64,000 nt of DNA, taken from the NCBI GenBank assembly GCA_963555705.1, contig OY743187.1:17250133-17314132 (forward strand), given 5' to 3'. The notes below the pieces were generated by a model. It was given only the letters and a program-made list of their open reading frames with translations, searched no databases and had not been told where the DNA came from. Shown here piece by piece: positions 34,231-46,196 of the stretch (position 1 is the first letter of the stretch; each line of letters begins with the position of its first letter). This DNA comes from Ligustrum vulgare. Taxonomy: Eukaryota > Streptophyta > Magnoliopsida > Lamiales > Oleaceae. Made by a program: the position numbers and the translations under genes.

Positions 34231-36954
34231 TGAGTTTCAAGAGGACCCGTATTACAAGACATGTGTTATCTCGTAGGCGCAAGAATTCAAGCAGGATTTG
34301 AAATCCTGGTAGAAATAGCACATATTTCGAGTAGGAAAGAACTTCTCGTAGTTCAAGTATATCAAGTCAAGCACCGTAAGATATAATATCAAGCGGCTAG
34401 AACAAGTTAAAATATCAAGTAATTTTATACAAATTATCATTTAAGACCATTTACAATATTTGCAGTGTTACTTACCTTGTTTAGAACCTGGAAACGAAGA
34501 AAGAATCAAAAATCAAATTTCTATTTATCTGAAAAATTATGAAAGTATCGATACATGTTCAGACCCTGGTTCTTCTTGTATCAATACATAGTATCGATAC
34601 ATGAGAAACTATTTCTGCAATTCGATCTCTAATTTCAATAAAATCTCTTGTTCTCTTTATCAATGCAGAACTTTCACAGCATCATGAACATGATCCTAAC
34701 GGAGTTTATAAAACTATAGATCAAAAATCAAAAACTACCTTTGAAAATTAGAAAATTTAAGAACTTAACCTAAACTCTCACTCGCGGTTTTTAACTGAGT
34801 TTTTCAGTAATATTCTTGTATTTCGGATTCACGAATTTCACTCCAATTTATAGCACAGCTCTAGGGTTCAAATCAGATAACTTTGGCTTAAGAAAATAGT
34901 TTCTAGCCTAATCATTGCCTAATACTAGGCTTGAAGACTCATAACCTTACAAGCAGTTGTTGTTTACGCGCATGAAGATGACTGGTTCATGTAGGACAAG
35001 TGACGACATTTGTTAATTTCAGCAAATTACAACTCAGCCACGTGTAAACCCCCTATTTGGGTTTTGCATGTATTGATAAATGTTAATCATGTATCGATAC
35101 ATGGATCAAAAAAACTCAAAATTTTAATTTTTCTTAAAATTGGGAAAATTGTGGATCATTACATTAAAATCAGATTTTTCGTAGATTTTGATAAAAGTTA
35201 ATGAAATGTGTAATTGAAAAGTTGTGGAATCCATAAAATATATTGTTGAAATTAATTATTGACTTTAATTTAAATTTAAATTCATATTTTAATCACAATC
35301 AAACAGTGGTCTAAATAAAGTTGCAATGCGGGTTGTGCAAGCCTTGCAGCATGACCTAGTTTTGAGATGGCACAATATAAGTCATCTTCAACCCAGGACA
35401 TCCTAATATGATCTCAGTATAGCCACTAAATAAATTGATATTTATAAAATGTTATTAAGTTTGAAGAATATTAGAATAATATTACGTCACGTGTTTTGCA
35501 CCTCTAAGTAGTATGGACCACACATTTTATAATTTTCTACGTCTACCTTTACAATTTATAGAAATGAATGATGAAGGAGAATCTTTTGAATACTTATTTT
35601 ACTTTTATATATTTAATTATAATTTTATATTATTATTCTAATATTATTATATTTTTCATTTATTTATATTAAGAAAATAAGAAAAGACAATATAAGTTCA
35701 TATTATTATATTTTCTCATTTATTTAGTAAAAAATTGATGTACTATCTAATAATTTATAATGTTGTAGTATAATTTTATATTATTATTGTAATATTATTA
35801 TATTTTTCATTTATTTATATTAAGAAAATAAGAAAAGATTATTTGATCATTTAAAATATATTATTATGACTATAATATTTTAATAAAATACCTAAAATAT
35901 TACATCCAATTTTTTTAAAAATTGAACTGTGTCCTCAAATTTCTTATTTACAACCTCATATATTATGATTATAATAATCACATGGACTTCAATCTAAAGT
36001 ATTACAATTTCATTAATTTGTAACTTTTATGACACATGAAAAAATATTTTAAAATTTACCATTTCATTATTTAGGTGTTCTTTTCAATAATTTTTCAAGT
36101 TTTGTACTGATTTACTATTATAGTTTTTATTTTAAACAAAATTATGTTATAATTTTTACTTCACCATTTAATAAATATTATTATGAATATAAAATATTAA
36201 TATAATACTTAAAATATTACATCCAAATTTTCAGAAATTAGATTGTGTACTCAGATTTCATAGTTTATAATGTACATATGATGAATGTAATAACTATATG
36301 GCCTTCTGTTCAAAATTTTACAGTTTCATTAATTCGTGCTTTTATTTTCTATAGGTTACATGATTTTTTTATTTTTTTACAAATTTTATTTCACGTTTAT
36401 ATACAACAATGTAATTACCTTATATTACATTATACATTAACTTAGATTAGTTTTTTAAAATAGTATTCATGATATTTTATATTTATAGTTTCGTTGACTT
36501 TCTTATTAAGCAATACATAAAAGGTAGAATCAATGCCTTAAACCATTACCCAATCCATCTTTATTAACTAATAAAATTAATAACATCATTCATTACATTA
36601 ATTGTTATATACAGTTTCTTCTGATTATATGACACGAAATGAGATTCTTTCAACAAAAAATGAGTACGCTGACTATCTTAATGACAAACTAATTGAGTTA
36701 TCTTCTAGGTTTATCGAAGAGAAGTTCATAAATACATTGTTGTTGAATGGTATCACCACATAAGTTAATCTTAGAAAGAAATTTTCTTGTGATACTATTA
36801 AGGGATTTGAACTCATTCAATGGTCTTTACAATGAAACAATAATGATTGATCATGATTTAAAGAAACATATTATTCCTTTTGCGCACCTAATTAACTTCA
36901 ACGAATAATGAAGGATATCCATTCATATTCAAGATGAATAATTTCTAATACGCT
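34231..36954. other. Gene-free stretch with repeat remnants
   Basis: 34240-35110 echoes the insert at 18840-21360: CAAG-rich words, then clustered TATCGATA palindromes at 34546, 34580 and 35085, in the same order. A 70-bp direct repeat lies at 35618-35687 and 35769-35838 (offset 151). No gene was recognised. Confidence 0.5.
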
Positions 36955-37534
36955 TGTACTTTGCAATGTATTAACAAGGTTATGCTTTTGAATAGGTTTG
37001 AGTAAAGCCTAGGATTATGAAACATGTTTGTGATACTTGATATACTTAATAATGCGTTCATATTTCTCAAATATACTATCATATATATTAGAAGGTTTAT
37101 CTTCAGCGTAATTTCAATTATAAAACCATAAGTAACACTACAATCAAGGTGCTATATAATACATCATTGCAAAAATGTCATGTGCATTGGACATGCCAAA
37201 AACTAGTAATTAAATAAGAATAGAAGTTCGACTAAGTGCATAAAATATATTTATTATTGTCCATATCCAATTATATAGGTTCATGTTAAATTCATCATAT
37301 GGATTATGTGAATATCTATATATGAAAGTTTTCCTATATAAGTATGATAAGTGGGTTTTTCGTGTACTTTGCAATGTATTAACAAGGTTATGCTTTTGAA
37401 TAGGTTTGAGTAAAGCCTAGGATTATGAAACATGTTTGTGATACTTGATATACTTAATAATGCGTTCATATTTCTCAAATATACTATCATATATATTAGA
37501 AGGTTTATCTTCAGCGTAATTTCAATTATAAAAC
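36955..37534. repeat. Perfect 172-bp direct repeats (offset 408 bp)
   Basis: 36955-37126 and 37363-37534 read identically over about 172 bases by eye, from TGTACTTTGCAATG to CAATTATAAAAC. They enclose about 236 bp that contains a Helitron-like 3' end (CTAG at 37203-37206). The lack of differences points to a very recent duplication or an assembly artefact. Confidence 0.9.
37180..37206 (+). mobile_element. Possible Helitron 3' terminus, plus strand
   Basis: The imperfect hairpin CATGT-GCATTGG-ACATG is followed by CCAAAAA and CTAG (37203-37206), then T. The stem is weaker than at the other termini, so this is a lower-confidence call. No 5' end was located. Confidence 0.4.
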
Positions 37535-37818
37535 TATCTTCTTAATTATAGAACTGATAATCGATTTATTTATTCGATAAATTTACTTAAAGTAATATTT
37601 AATATTCGTATTTTTTCATTGATATTACCTCAGCTAAATTAAAAGTCTTATTCAATGTCGAATAAGCCTCTTTAACTACATCAACTAAATTAAGATTTCA
37701 ATTTGGCTTTTAAGTGAGTCCCATTAAATATAAATAATTGAATTATAATAATTGGACCAATTTTTGGAGCGTTACACTTATTTTTAAGAACACATAAGTA
37801 CTATACACTTTTACACCA

Positions 37819-37819
37819 C

Positions 37820-37868
<49 letters not shown>
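37819..37868. repeat. (TTA)n microsatellite, about 16 units
   Basis: Uninterrupted trinucleotide run at the end of the first 300-bp direct repeat. Confidence 0.95.
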
Positions 37869-37997
37869 GTCTTTGTAGAAATCAGTTTTATGCTTCAAGG
37901 AAGGGAGAACGTTAAAGAACTAGTGAAAATAATGAAGGAACGATGATGCCTACTGTTGGGATATACTTTATGGAATGTCCATTCTCTCATGAACAAC

Positions 37998-38788
37998 TAA
38001 GAGTATCTCCAATGCATTACGTCAATTGAGAAAAAGACTTAACACGTCGGTAAATTGACGAAATGAGTTTTAAATGTCTCTCCAATGCACAATGTCAATT
38101 ACAAATGCTAAGCTGATGTGGCGGGAAAATATTGACAATGCCGAGTGCTTCATCTACATATTGATGTTCCATCTGACTGAATGAGTCAACATTAACTTAT
38201 TTTAAATATATTAAAAAGGGACGTGTGCTTCATGGCATGAATATTTTCGTTGAAAATTATCTCTGATCAAGCACTTTTTTATTACTTTCATTCAAAGTTT
38301 TCTTGATTATATTAAATTTAAGATTAATATTTTAAAAAATGCATTTTAATAAATTTAATTTATCAATAAAAAATTATCGCTAAATAAAGTAATATAAAAA
38401 TATTAGTCATTGAAATATCTTAACAAAATAATCATAAAAAATAATAATTTAATATTAATAAATATTTCTTTGTCAGTAATAATTAAAAAAATCTCATAAT
38501 AAATTTAACTACCAAAATAAAATATAAAAATGAAATGTAGTCCAAAAAAATAATATTTATAGTTTATAATAACGAAAAACTTAATACTATATTAATCATT
38601 TCATGAATAAATTATTATTTTTAAATTTAAAAAATTGTCACGTAATCAATAATATTTAAATATAGACAGAACCATTAGAGATGAAATTTAAGATTTCTCC
38701 ATCAGTTTATATTCACGTTCTCTAAAAGTTCGTCTATTTCATTGTCGTGTCAGTCCTAATTCACATAATACATTGGAGATGCTCTAAG
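37998..38788. mobile_element. TIR element with GAGCATCTCCAATG-type ends
   Basis: The left end CTAAGAGTATCTCCAATGCA and the right end TACATTGGAGATGCTCTAAG are inverted copies, about 23 bp with roughly four mismatches. This terminus type is common among plant non-autonomous DNA transposons. The 790-bp interior is AT-rich and non-coding. A target duplication could not be confirmed. It sits between the 300-bp direct repeats. Confidence 0.65.
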
Positions 38789-39094
38789 TATAGTACGTCT
38801 CATGGAATTTCAATGCAAACAACAAAAATAAAATCAGAAAATAAAAATTAGGAAAGTTGTGGGACGTCGAACAAAATATGTTGTGTAAACAGAAGTATTA
38901 TTGTAATCAGAACATTACATTTCAATTTATTCAATATTTTCACATTACATACATAATTTCAACAAAAAAAGAGAATTTTATTCGTATATATATTATTTTT
39001 AACAATTTTAATTTTTATTCAACAATATGCCATTTCGAAGGACATTTAGAGCTCTACACGATTGTACTCTCAAGTCATGAAGACAGATAATGAA

Positions 39095-39096
<2 letters not shown>

Positions 39097-39128
<32 letters not shown>
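39097..39128. repeat. (GT)n microsatellite, about 16 units
   Basis: Uninterrupted GT dinucleotide run. Confidence 0.95.
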
Positions 39129-39131
<3 letters not shown>

Positions 39132-39554
39132 GAATTAACTCTGGTATATTTTTTTTAAATGTTTGGGCGAATTATTTATTCCACTTTAAAGTACACTACT
39201 TATATTTCAATCAATATCGTCTTAGTTATAGAACTGATAATTGATTTATTTATTCGATAAATTTACTTAGAGTAATATTTAATATTCATATCTTTTTCGT
39301 TGATATTACCTTAACTTAATTAAAAGTCTCATTCGATGTCGAATATAAGCCCCTTTAACTACATCAACTAAATTAAAGATTTCAATTTGACTTTTAAGTG
39401 AGTCTCATTAAATATGAATAATTGAATTGTAATAAAAGGAAAATTTTTTGGAGCTATACATTTATTTTTACGAACACATAAGTACTATACACTTTTGCAC
39501 CACTTATTATTATTATTTTTATTAAGGGAAGCAAGGGAGGTGAGGTTTTGAGTA

Positions 39555-40250
39555 AGGGTGGACATGGTTCTAAGAGAATCGAATCAAACCGAACCATGAA
39601 TCGATGATTATTTTAATAACGGAACCATTTGTTTTTTTCAAAGATAAAGAACCAAACCGGAACCAAACCAGTTGGTTCTGGTTTGGTTTGGTTTGGTTCT
39701 AGTTCCGTTACCTTTTCTTTTTTCAAATGACAAAAATAATTAAAATCTATTATCACATTCATAAGTTAGTAATATATACTTAAATTTTAAAAAATAAGCA
39801 TTGTCGTCTTCGAAAGTGACTAAAGAGCTCAACTATGACTGTATTGTAGGAGTGCAATTAAAGTAGTTTGAATGTGTGTTTACAATTAAAAAAAAAAAAG
39901 ATAAATTAATTACAATTTAGATTCATGATTCAAAATCTTTGTCTAATAATAGGAAAAGAGGTAAAATGTATGGTAAATAATATTTTTGTCCATTTCACAT
40001 TTATAATTTTAGATTTGAATTTCTGGGTGAGACGAATACCTCCTGATTTGTAAATAATATATATATATTGAGTATATTGAGTTTTGTTCTTGGTTCTAGA
40101 ATGAGAACCAAAACCAAAATAGAAATCAAATGGTTTTTGATTCAAAGAAACAAACTATTTTATATATATATATAACTGAACCAAACCGCTTGATTTGGCT
40201 TGATTCTAGTTTGATCGGTTTGGTTCGATTATTTTGTCCACCCCTAGTTT
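39555..40250. mobile_element. hAT-like non-autonomous element with GGGTGGACA ends
   Basis: The left end AGGGTGGACATGGTTCTAAG and the right end (rc AGGGGTGGACAAAATAATCG) are inverted copies. Both are followed inward by AATCGAA.CAAACCGA-type words, and GGTTTGGTT/AACCAAACC motifs are dense. TAGGGGTGGAC-like ends are typical of plant hAT elements. No transposase is present. Confidence 0.55.
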
Positions 40251-40314
40251 TAAATAATGTAAAACTTGAATGAAATCCTGAGATTAACACGGACGATTTT
40301 GATGATGTATGTAG

Positions 40315-41050
40315 GCTTGGGCATGGGCGTGGGCGTGGGCGTGGATGTGGTTCCATATAGTTTTGGTTCCTAGGGAACTAATCGAATCAAGAATCAATGG
40401 TTATTTTTGTAAGAAAATAACTGAACCGATCAGTTCTTGTTCTGATTTCTTAAACTAAAATTTTCAAACTTAGGCGATGAAGCGATAGTAGATTTCGGCT
40501 ATTAAGAGTCGTAAAACGGTAAGGTCATCGACCTTGATCAAGATGCAAATACAACAATCGTCTTTGTCATTGACATCAAAATATTCATCTCTTTCCAGAC
40601 AATAACGTATCTCATCATCCTCATGTATGTTGATTCTTGAAGAACTGAAGGTTGAATGTTGAAGACTTGAAACTGAACGACAAAGCCAGTGAATGAAAAA
40701 TGACTTTAGGTCTATAGTTTTTTATTTATTATTTATTTTGCTTATAGTTATTGTAATGTTGAATGAACCTATAATTGTTGGGTAATTGATAATGACTAAT
40801 GGTCCCAATAATATGCATTAAAATTAAGAATTGATGGTTTTTTTATATTTTTTTAAAAATAAAAAATCATGTTTTACTTTGCCTATTCTAGTTCTTGGTT
40901 TAGTTTCAATTATGAACCTAGAATCGGAACCGAATGGTTCTTAATGTTTAGAACCAGAACCGTTTAAAATTTTGAAAAAAATAATCGAATCGAGATCAAA
41001 TCGAAACCAAACGGAATCACTAGTTTCGATTCTTTTGTTCAGGTCTAGAT
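40315..41050. mobile_element. Second GAACCAAACCG-rich element with GGGCGT hexamer run
   Basis: Begins near a (GGGCGT)n run (about 40320-40345). It carries GGTTCC, AATCGAATCAAGAATCAATGG and, at its far end, GAATCGAGATCAAATCGAAAC. It is similar in motif content to 39555-40250 and probably a diverged relative. The ends are not precisely defined. Confidence 0.4.
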
Positions 41051-41402
41051 GTGTGAGAATCAATTACATAGAGCTAAATAGAGTGAGATATAAAACTTTT
41101 AACTTTTGAAAAATGAATACTCGCAATCACGTGATTGAAAAGTTGGAGGGCCCAATCCTAATTGTTTGAAATTTACCAAATCCGACACATCTCAGGTGAC
41201 CTCTAAAACAAACAACCCCGTTGACTCGAACCAAGAATCCCATAATATCGCTCATTTGTATTTCGTATCCCTGCCACCAAACCGACTCTTCGCTCCTCGA
41301 CGGAGACCCCAACGTTCTTCCACCCTCCCAATATATACACACACACTTGACAGTACCCACCTCTTCTGTCTCTCCTTCCTCTCGTGATCTGAATCTGCGG
41401 AA
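41051..41402 (+). promoter_or_regulatory. Promoter and leader of the PPT gene
   Basis: A TATA-like box (CAATATATACACAC) lies at about 41328-41341, roughly 65 bp upstream of the start codon. It is followed by a CT-rich leader (CTTCTGTCTCTCCTTCCTCT) running to GCGGAAATG at 41397-41405. ORFs here on both strands are overlapping short frames without domains. Confidence 0.5.
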
Positions 41403-44400
41403 ATGCAGAGCACAGCAATTGCATTCTCCCCTTCCATTTCTCTATCTACCAAGCATCAAAACCCACCTCTCTCTTCAAATTCAATCCCATTTCTCTCACC
41501 CCGTCGAAACAGCTCTGTTTTGAAAATGGTTGGGTTCCCGGCCCTACTTTGATTCGTATTTCTTCGACTCGGAAAGTGGGTTCAATTAGCTGTTCTTTGA
41601 GACCCAATGGGTGGATTTCGAATCCAGCACCAGGAAATAGGGAGACAGAGTCCGAGGGCGTTGTGGTTCGGGCCACGTCGGTGCCAGAGTGCGCGGGAGC
41701 TGCCGAGAGTCCGAAATCTAAGAGTGCTAAGGATACTTTGGTGTTGGGAACTCTTTTCGGGCTCTGGTACCTGTTTAATATCTACTTCAATATCTACAAC
41801 AAGCAGGTACTTGGTTTCTTTATTTTTTTTTTCTTTATTTAATTTCCACTTATCGGGCCAGGATGGTTGTATACGTGTTCCTGCATGTTTAGATGGTGAG
41901 ACATTTAATCCTGATGAGGTTCGTTCAGGGTAATATTTTACATCCATTAATGATGAAACAAATAAACAACATATAAGGCTTTGATGAGGGAAAATAAAAA
42001 ATAAAAAATCCTGCTGACATGTGAGGGGCATATTGAAGATTAAGCTTATAGATCAAGTCGTTTAACAATATTTTTGATGAATGGAATTTTTTATTTCACC
42101 AAATCACTTGGGGGAAAAAAAAAGTTGTAATTTCAAAAACGGATTTCTTTCGAATACGGAGGTATATTTTCTTTAGCCTGCATAAGAATGATTTGCTGTT
42201 TTCGTTTATATATTTGACATTTTGACTGGCTGCATTTTTTGCTTAAAATATAAGTTCCTTACCAGGATAGTTATTTTAAAATTTCACTTTGCATAATGCA
42301 GAAATTTTAAATTTCAATTATTCTTCTTAAGAGGGCAACACTAGTTTTGCATGGAGTTAGTGCTTGGCCTTTTGTTAATCAGTCGATTAGATTCTGTTCG
42401 GTTTACGAATTCGGTTGGAAAAAAAAAAAAAAAAAAAACTAAAGGAATCGTATAGCAAGATATTGCAGCTCCATTTCTATTAAATAAAGACTGATCTTTG
42501 TATGCATCTTAATTTAAACCACCCTGAATCTCAATAAGATAAGCACCTACATTTGAGGGAAGACATACTCGTTCAACCGCCGTGACAAGACAAATATACA
42601 TTATGGCTATGTTTTCCATAAATGAAGCTTGCTAATATGCTACTGAAGATTATATAGGTTGATTCTATGATACTAATGAAAGTAAAATTTAACCGGGGAA
42701 CAATGTTCTCTTTTGTTGCTTCTCTATGCTTCAATTCATGTGGTTCCACCTACAGCTCTAAGTTAATTCTTAAATTGATTTTGATTTGGAAGATATGTAG
42801 AAAAGCATGTTATTTTAGAAATAACATGACTTAAACAATTTTTTTATTATTATTTGATGGCACAGGAAGAGGTCCGTGGAACTAGCTTAGTGGAATAGAA
42901 CATCTGAGGTCTCAGTTCCATGCTGATAAATATATTTATCTATTGAATTTTGAATATTGACAGTTAATGATGGTTGCTAATTTGTCAGGTCCTTAAAGCT
43001 TTCCCATACCCAGTGACGATCACTTTAGTTCAATTTGCTGTTGGGACTGTGCTAGTTATGATCATGTGGACATTCAATCTCTACAAACGGCCTAAAATCA
43101 GTGGTGCACAGGTACTCAATACTATTCAGGAATGATTATTATGCTACAATATTTTTTATTCCGTTGGCCAATCATAAATATGGAACCTAATCACAAATTG
43201 CCATGGGCAGCTTGCAGCAATCCTTCCGTTGGCCTTGGTTCATACCTTGGGCAACCTTTTCACCAACATGAGTCTTGGAAAAGTAGCTGTTTCATTCACA
43301 CACACAATTAAAGCTATGGAGCCCTTCTTTTCAGTTGTCCTCTCGGCTATGTTCTTAGGAGAGGTGCTATTCCTATTTTCTTAAGTCCATTCCTTCTAAT
43401 ATTTAAGTTATGTTTTCCGTACTCGTTTTGCATGGAGTTTCTGAACGCTTATATTGTCATGATATATAATATTTCTCATGGTTGAAGCAGACATAATTAT
43501 TGTGTTTCTTCATTTTGTTAAAACTCTATTTTTCGCAGCTCTCATTTATAATATTCTATTGTATTAAGGACAAAGTTCTTTGTGTAATATCTACAGCATT
43601 CCTGATTCTATGTTAATTAGCATCATTACATATTCGTAGGGGCTTTATAATGGGAAAATTTAACTATTTCCTTATTTCCATAAGAAATAGGGAACTTCCA
43701 TTGAAAAATGTAATAATTGAAAAAAGAGGACAAGATGTCCTCTCTATGCTAGAGATAAACACAGAAATCTACATCATACCACATGAGTTTTCCCAAAATA
43801 TAGGAAAATGGGACACGGTTAAACTTCTGTTCAGAAGTCATTTAATCCTGATAAATAATCCTTTTCCACAGAAACTCGGAGCCCATAGTCATCCCACTAA
43901 ATTAGTTGCATTTCTTCCTTGAGGTATGATCACAAAGGATATCAAACCTGAATACTTTTAAATAGCTTCAGCTTTTCTGAAAGAACCAAAACCACCATTA
44001 TATTGAGATGTCATGGAGAAGCAGGTTCGAGGAGTATCCCAATCAATGTGCCTTTCCAGTAACAGCTTGCTCTAACATTGAGGCAAACTCAGTGCAACAA
44101 AAAATGATCAGTCGATTCAGATTATGTCATATAACACTCCAAGAAGGAAACAAAGGATATATGCAGATTCTTTCTTTTGGATATTCAGTGTTATTTAACT
44201 TACCATCCAAGCAAAAACTTTAAAGTTGGTGAAAATCATCACCTTCATAGATCTTTAAAGAAAGAAAAGAAGGAAGTTGAGATAAAACAATATGAGATAA
44301 GATTATTTACTGAAGAACCTGGAAGAATAAAAACCCAAACCCCTCTTATTACTCCTATCCACCCAAATTGGAAATTATTAGCAAAAGAATCAATTCTTCC

Positions 44401-46196
44401 AACTTTATATCACTAAAATTCTGTCAGGAAGAATAATTCTCTTCCTCCGAAGGAAAGGAAACGAAAAAACAAAAAAGAGCGAATGGAAAATCTAAGAACA
44501 GAAGTAAGACTAATAAGCCCGGGAAAACGAGTTGCAAAAGACTCCCATCCTGCTTCCATACATCTTCATGAATCTGACCTTTCCAAATTTACTTTCAGTT
44601 TAAATGGAAGAGTTAAATTCAGGTTAATAATCACGCTAGCACTGATCATATTAAATATTTGGCTATTTTGCAAGACATTCAACTTTTATATTTATGTTCT
44701 ATAATTTGTTTCCACTTTGTGTAGTTTCCTACAACATGGGTAGTTGCTTCTCTTTTACCAATTGTTGGTGGAGTTGGTTTGGCATCAATGACTGAGGCTT
44801 CGTTTAATTGGTGAGACATGATAATTCATCACTCTCAATGAATGCTTATGCTTCTATTCTCTTTGACTTTATATACTAAGGTTTTCTTTTTGTTGTTTTG
44901 AGAGTTGACTTGGAATTTGTACTGTCTGTTTTAAGGGCTGGTTTTTGGAGTGCGATGGCCTCAAATTTGACTAATCAATCCAGAAATGTTCTTAGCAAGA
45001 AGTTTATGATCAAGAAAGAGGTATATTTACTCTCAATTTTATTTTTCCCTATCTGAAAACGAAGCCGTGTTTATCAGGATTGCAGATCTTTTTTGTAGGA
45101 TTTATTCATTGCCTTGTTGATATGAATTGCTTGTGAAACATGATTGCAGTAAATATTATTTTCATTGAACATCTGTCGTGACATTTGTTTCCAAATTACT
45201 TGGAACAAATGGAACTTAGAGGTTGTTTTCCACATATCTTTCTAGGATTGGTGCATCATCTCCAGTTTGTTCTTTTCCTCATAGGAATCTTTGGACAACA
45301 TTACTCTCTTCTCAATAATCACAATTATGTCCTTCTTGTTGCTGGCTCCTGCTGCTATTTTTATGGATGGAGTTAAATTCACCCCGTCATACCTTCAGAG
45401 CGCGGTAAGAAATATCAAGATGTTCCATTTTATAAAAAACATCTTTCATATGTTGGGTTATTGTTTAATCTGTGAGAAAATAAAAACATGAGAAATTAAT
45501 TATCATATTGTTTCCTTGCCAGGGGCTGAATATCAGGCAAGTTTACACAAGGTCTCTCCTTGCTGCTCAAGTTTCCATGCATATCAGCAGGTATGCGCCT
45601 CAGGTTTTTCGTCATTTTCTAAAAGACTAACATAATGATACCACGCAACCCAGAACTTGGAACCATGAACCTCTGGCAAAGTACAAATCTATTTACAGAA
45701 GCTGTTATTATGAGTGCAACTTTGCTACACTCACAATGAGTGTCATAATGAGGATGACAATTAGCCTACGTGGCACAATCATTTTTTTCGCACATTACAT
45801 CATCTTTTAAATCAACAACAACACTTTCACATCACTAAATTGTCATCTTTATTGTGCAAGTAGATTAATTCCTATGCGATTGCTAACACGGCTTGTTATA
45901 CAGGTTTCGTACATGATATTGCAGAGGGTATCTCCAGTTACTCATTCTGTGGGCAACTGCGTGAAGCGGGTGGTGGTGATTGTGACCTCTGTTCTCTTCT
46001 TCCGCTCACCAGTTTCATCTATCAACGCTTTAGGTAAAATACTTCTATGAACTTGTAGAGGATTTGGAATGAACCAACAAATTTCTGCAGTACTGAAAAT
46101 TAAGTTTATTTGTCATTTGGTGCAGGAACTGGCATAGCCCTTGCGGGAGTGTTCTTGTATTCAAGAGTGAAGCGTATTAAGAAAAAGACGGCTTGA
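41403..46196 (+). CDS. PPT: Phosphoenolpyruvate/phosphate translocator, plastid inner envelope (two apparent 1-nt deletions)
   Basis: Exchanges cytosolic phosphoenolpyruvate for plastid phosphate, feeding the shikimate pathway. Nine exons: 41403-41806, 42989-43111, 43211-43363, 44725-44810, 44936-45020, 45285-45404, 45523-45590, 45904-46033, 46126-46196. The start [20 protein letters not shown] is a Ser-rich plastid transit peptide. Family blocks include [90 protein letters not shown] and a basic C-terminus ([10 protein letters not shown]). Repaired length would be about 413 residues, close to Arabidopsis PPT1. Two defects are inferred. Exon 1 has 404 nt where 405 are needed, with the frame changing between 41403 and about 41550. 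Exon 7 has 68 nt where 69 are needed, because SFHAYQQ is out of frame. Read literally it is a pseudogene; both being single-base losses also fits assembly error. Confidence 0.9.
42862..42945 (+). repeat. Possible decayed tRNA-derived SINE piece in PPT intron 1
   Basis: A box A-like word TAGCTTAGTGG is followed about 25 bp later by GAGGTCTCAGTTCCATGC, which resembles a decayed box B context. No target duplication was found. Confidence 0.3.
43640..44600 (+). other. Coding-like relic inside PPT intron 3
   Basis: PPT intron 3 (43364-44724) contains open stretches with protein-like composition: 43650-43922, 44008-44223, 44177-44416 and 44483-44704. They sit in successive frames interrupted by single stops, as in a decayed element. 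The base composition is less AT-biased than in the other introns. I could not assign a domain; a retroelement origin is plausible but unproven. Confidence 0.35.
45717..45855. mobile_element. MITE-like dispersed repeat in PPT intron 7
   Basis: A near copy occurs at 60438-60580, upstream of the ISU1-like gene. Shared words include AACTTTGCTACACTCA, ATGAGGATGACAATT, CATCATCTTTTAAATCA and AAATTGTCATCT. The internal inverted words GATGACAATT and AATTGTCATC near the two ends suggest a small TIR element. Confidence 0.65.

Larger units (their letters stand above)
37540..39520. repeat. About 300-bp direct repeats flanking 1.35 kb
   Basis: 37540-37850 and 39219-39520 share most of their sequence in the same orientation. 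Common words include TTATAGAACTGATAAT, GATTTATTTATTCGATAAAT, AACTACATCAACTAAATTAA and CATAAGTACTATACACTTTT. Differences are scattered substitutions and small indels. Both copies end in TTA-rich microsatellite. The repeats could be LTR-like termini or a segmental duplication; TG...CA ends were not fixed. Confidence 0.7.

Noticed and set aside
41127..42031. Numerous overlapping ORFs on both strands over the PPT promoter and exon 1
   Set aside because: Shadow frames of the GC-richer exon. Only the plus-strand transit-peptide and mature frames match the translocator family.
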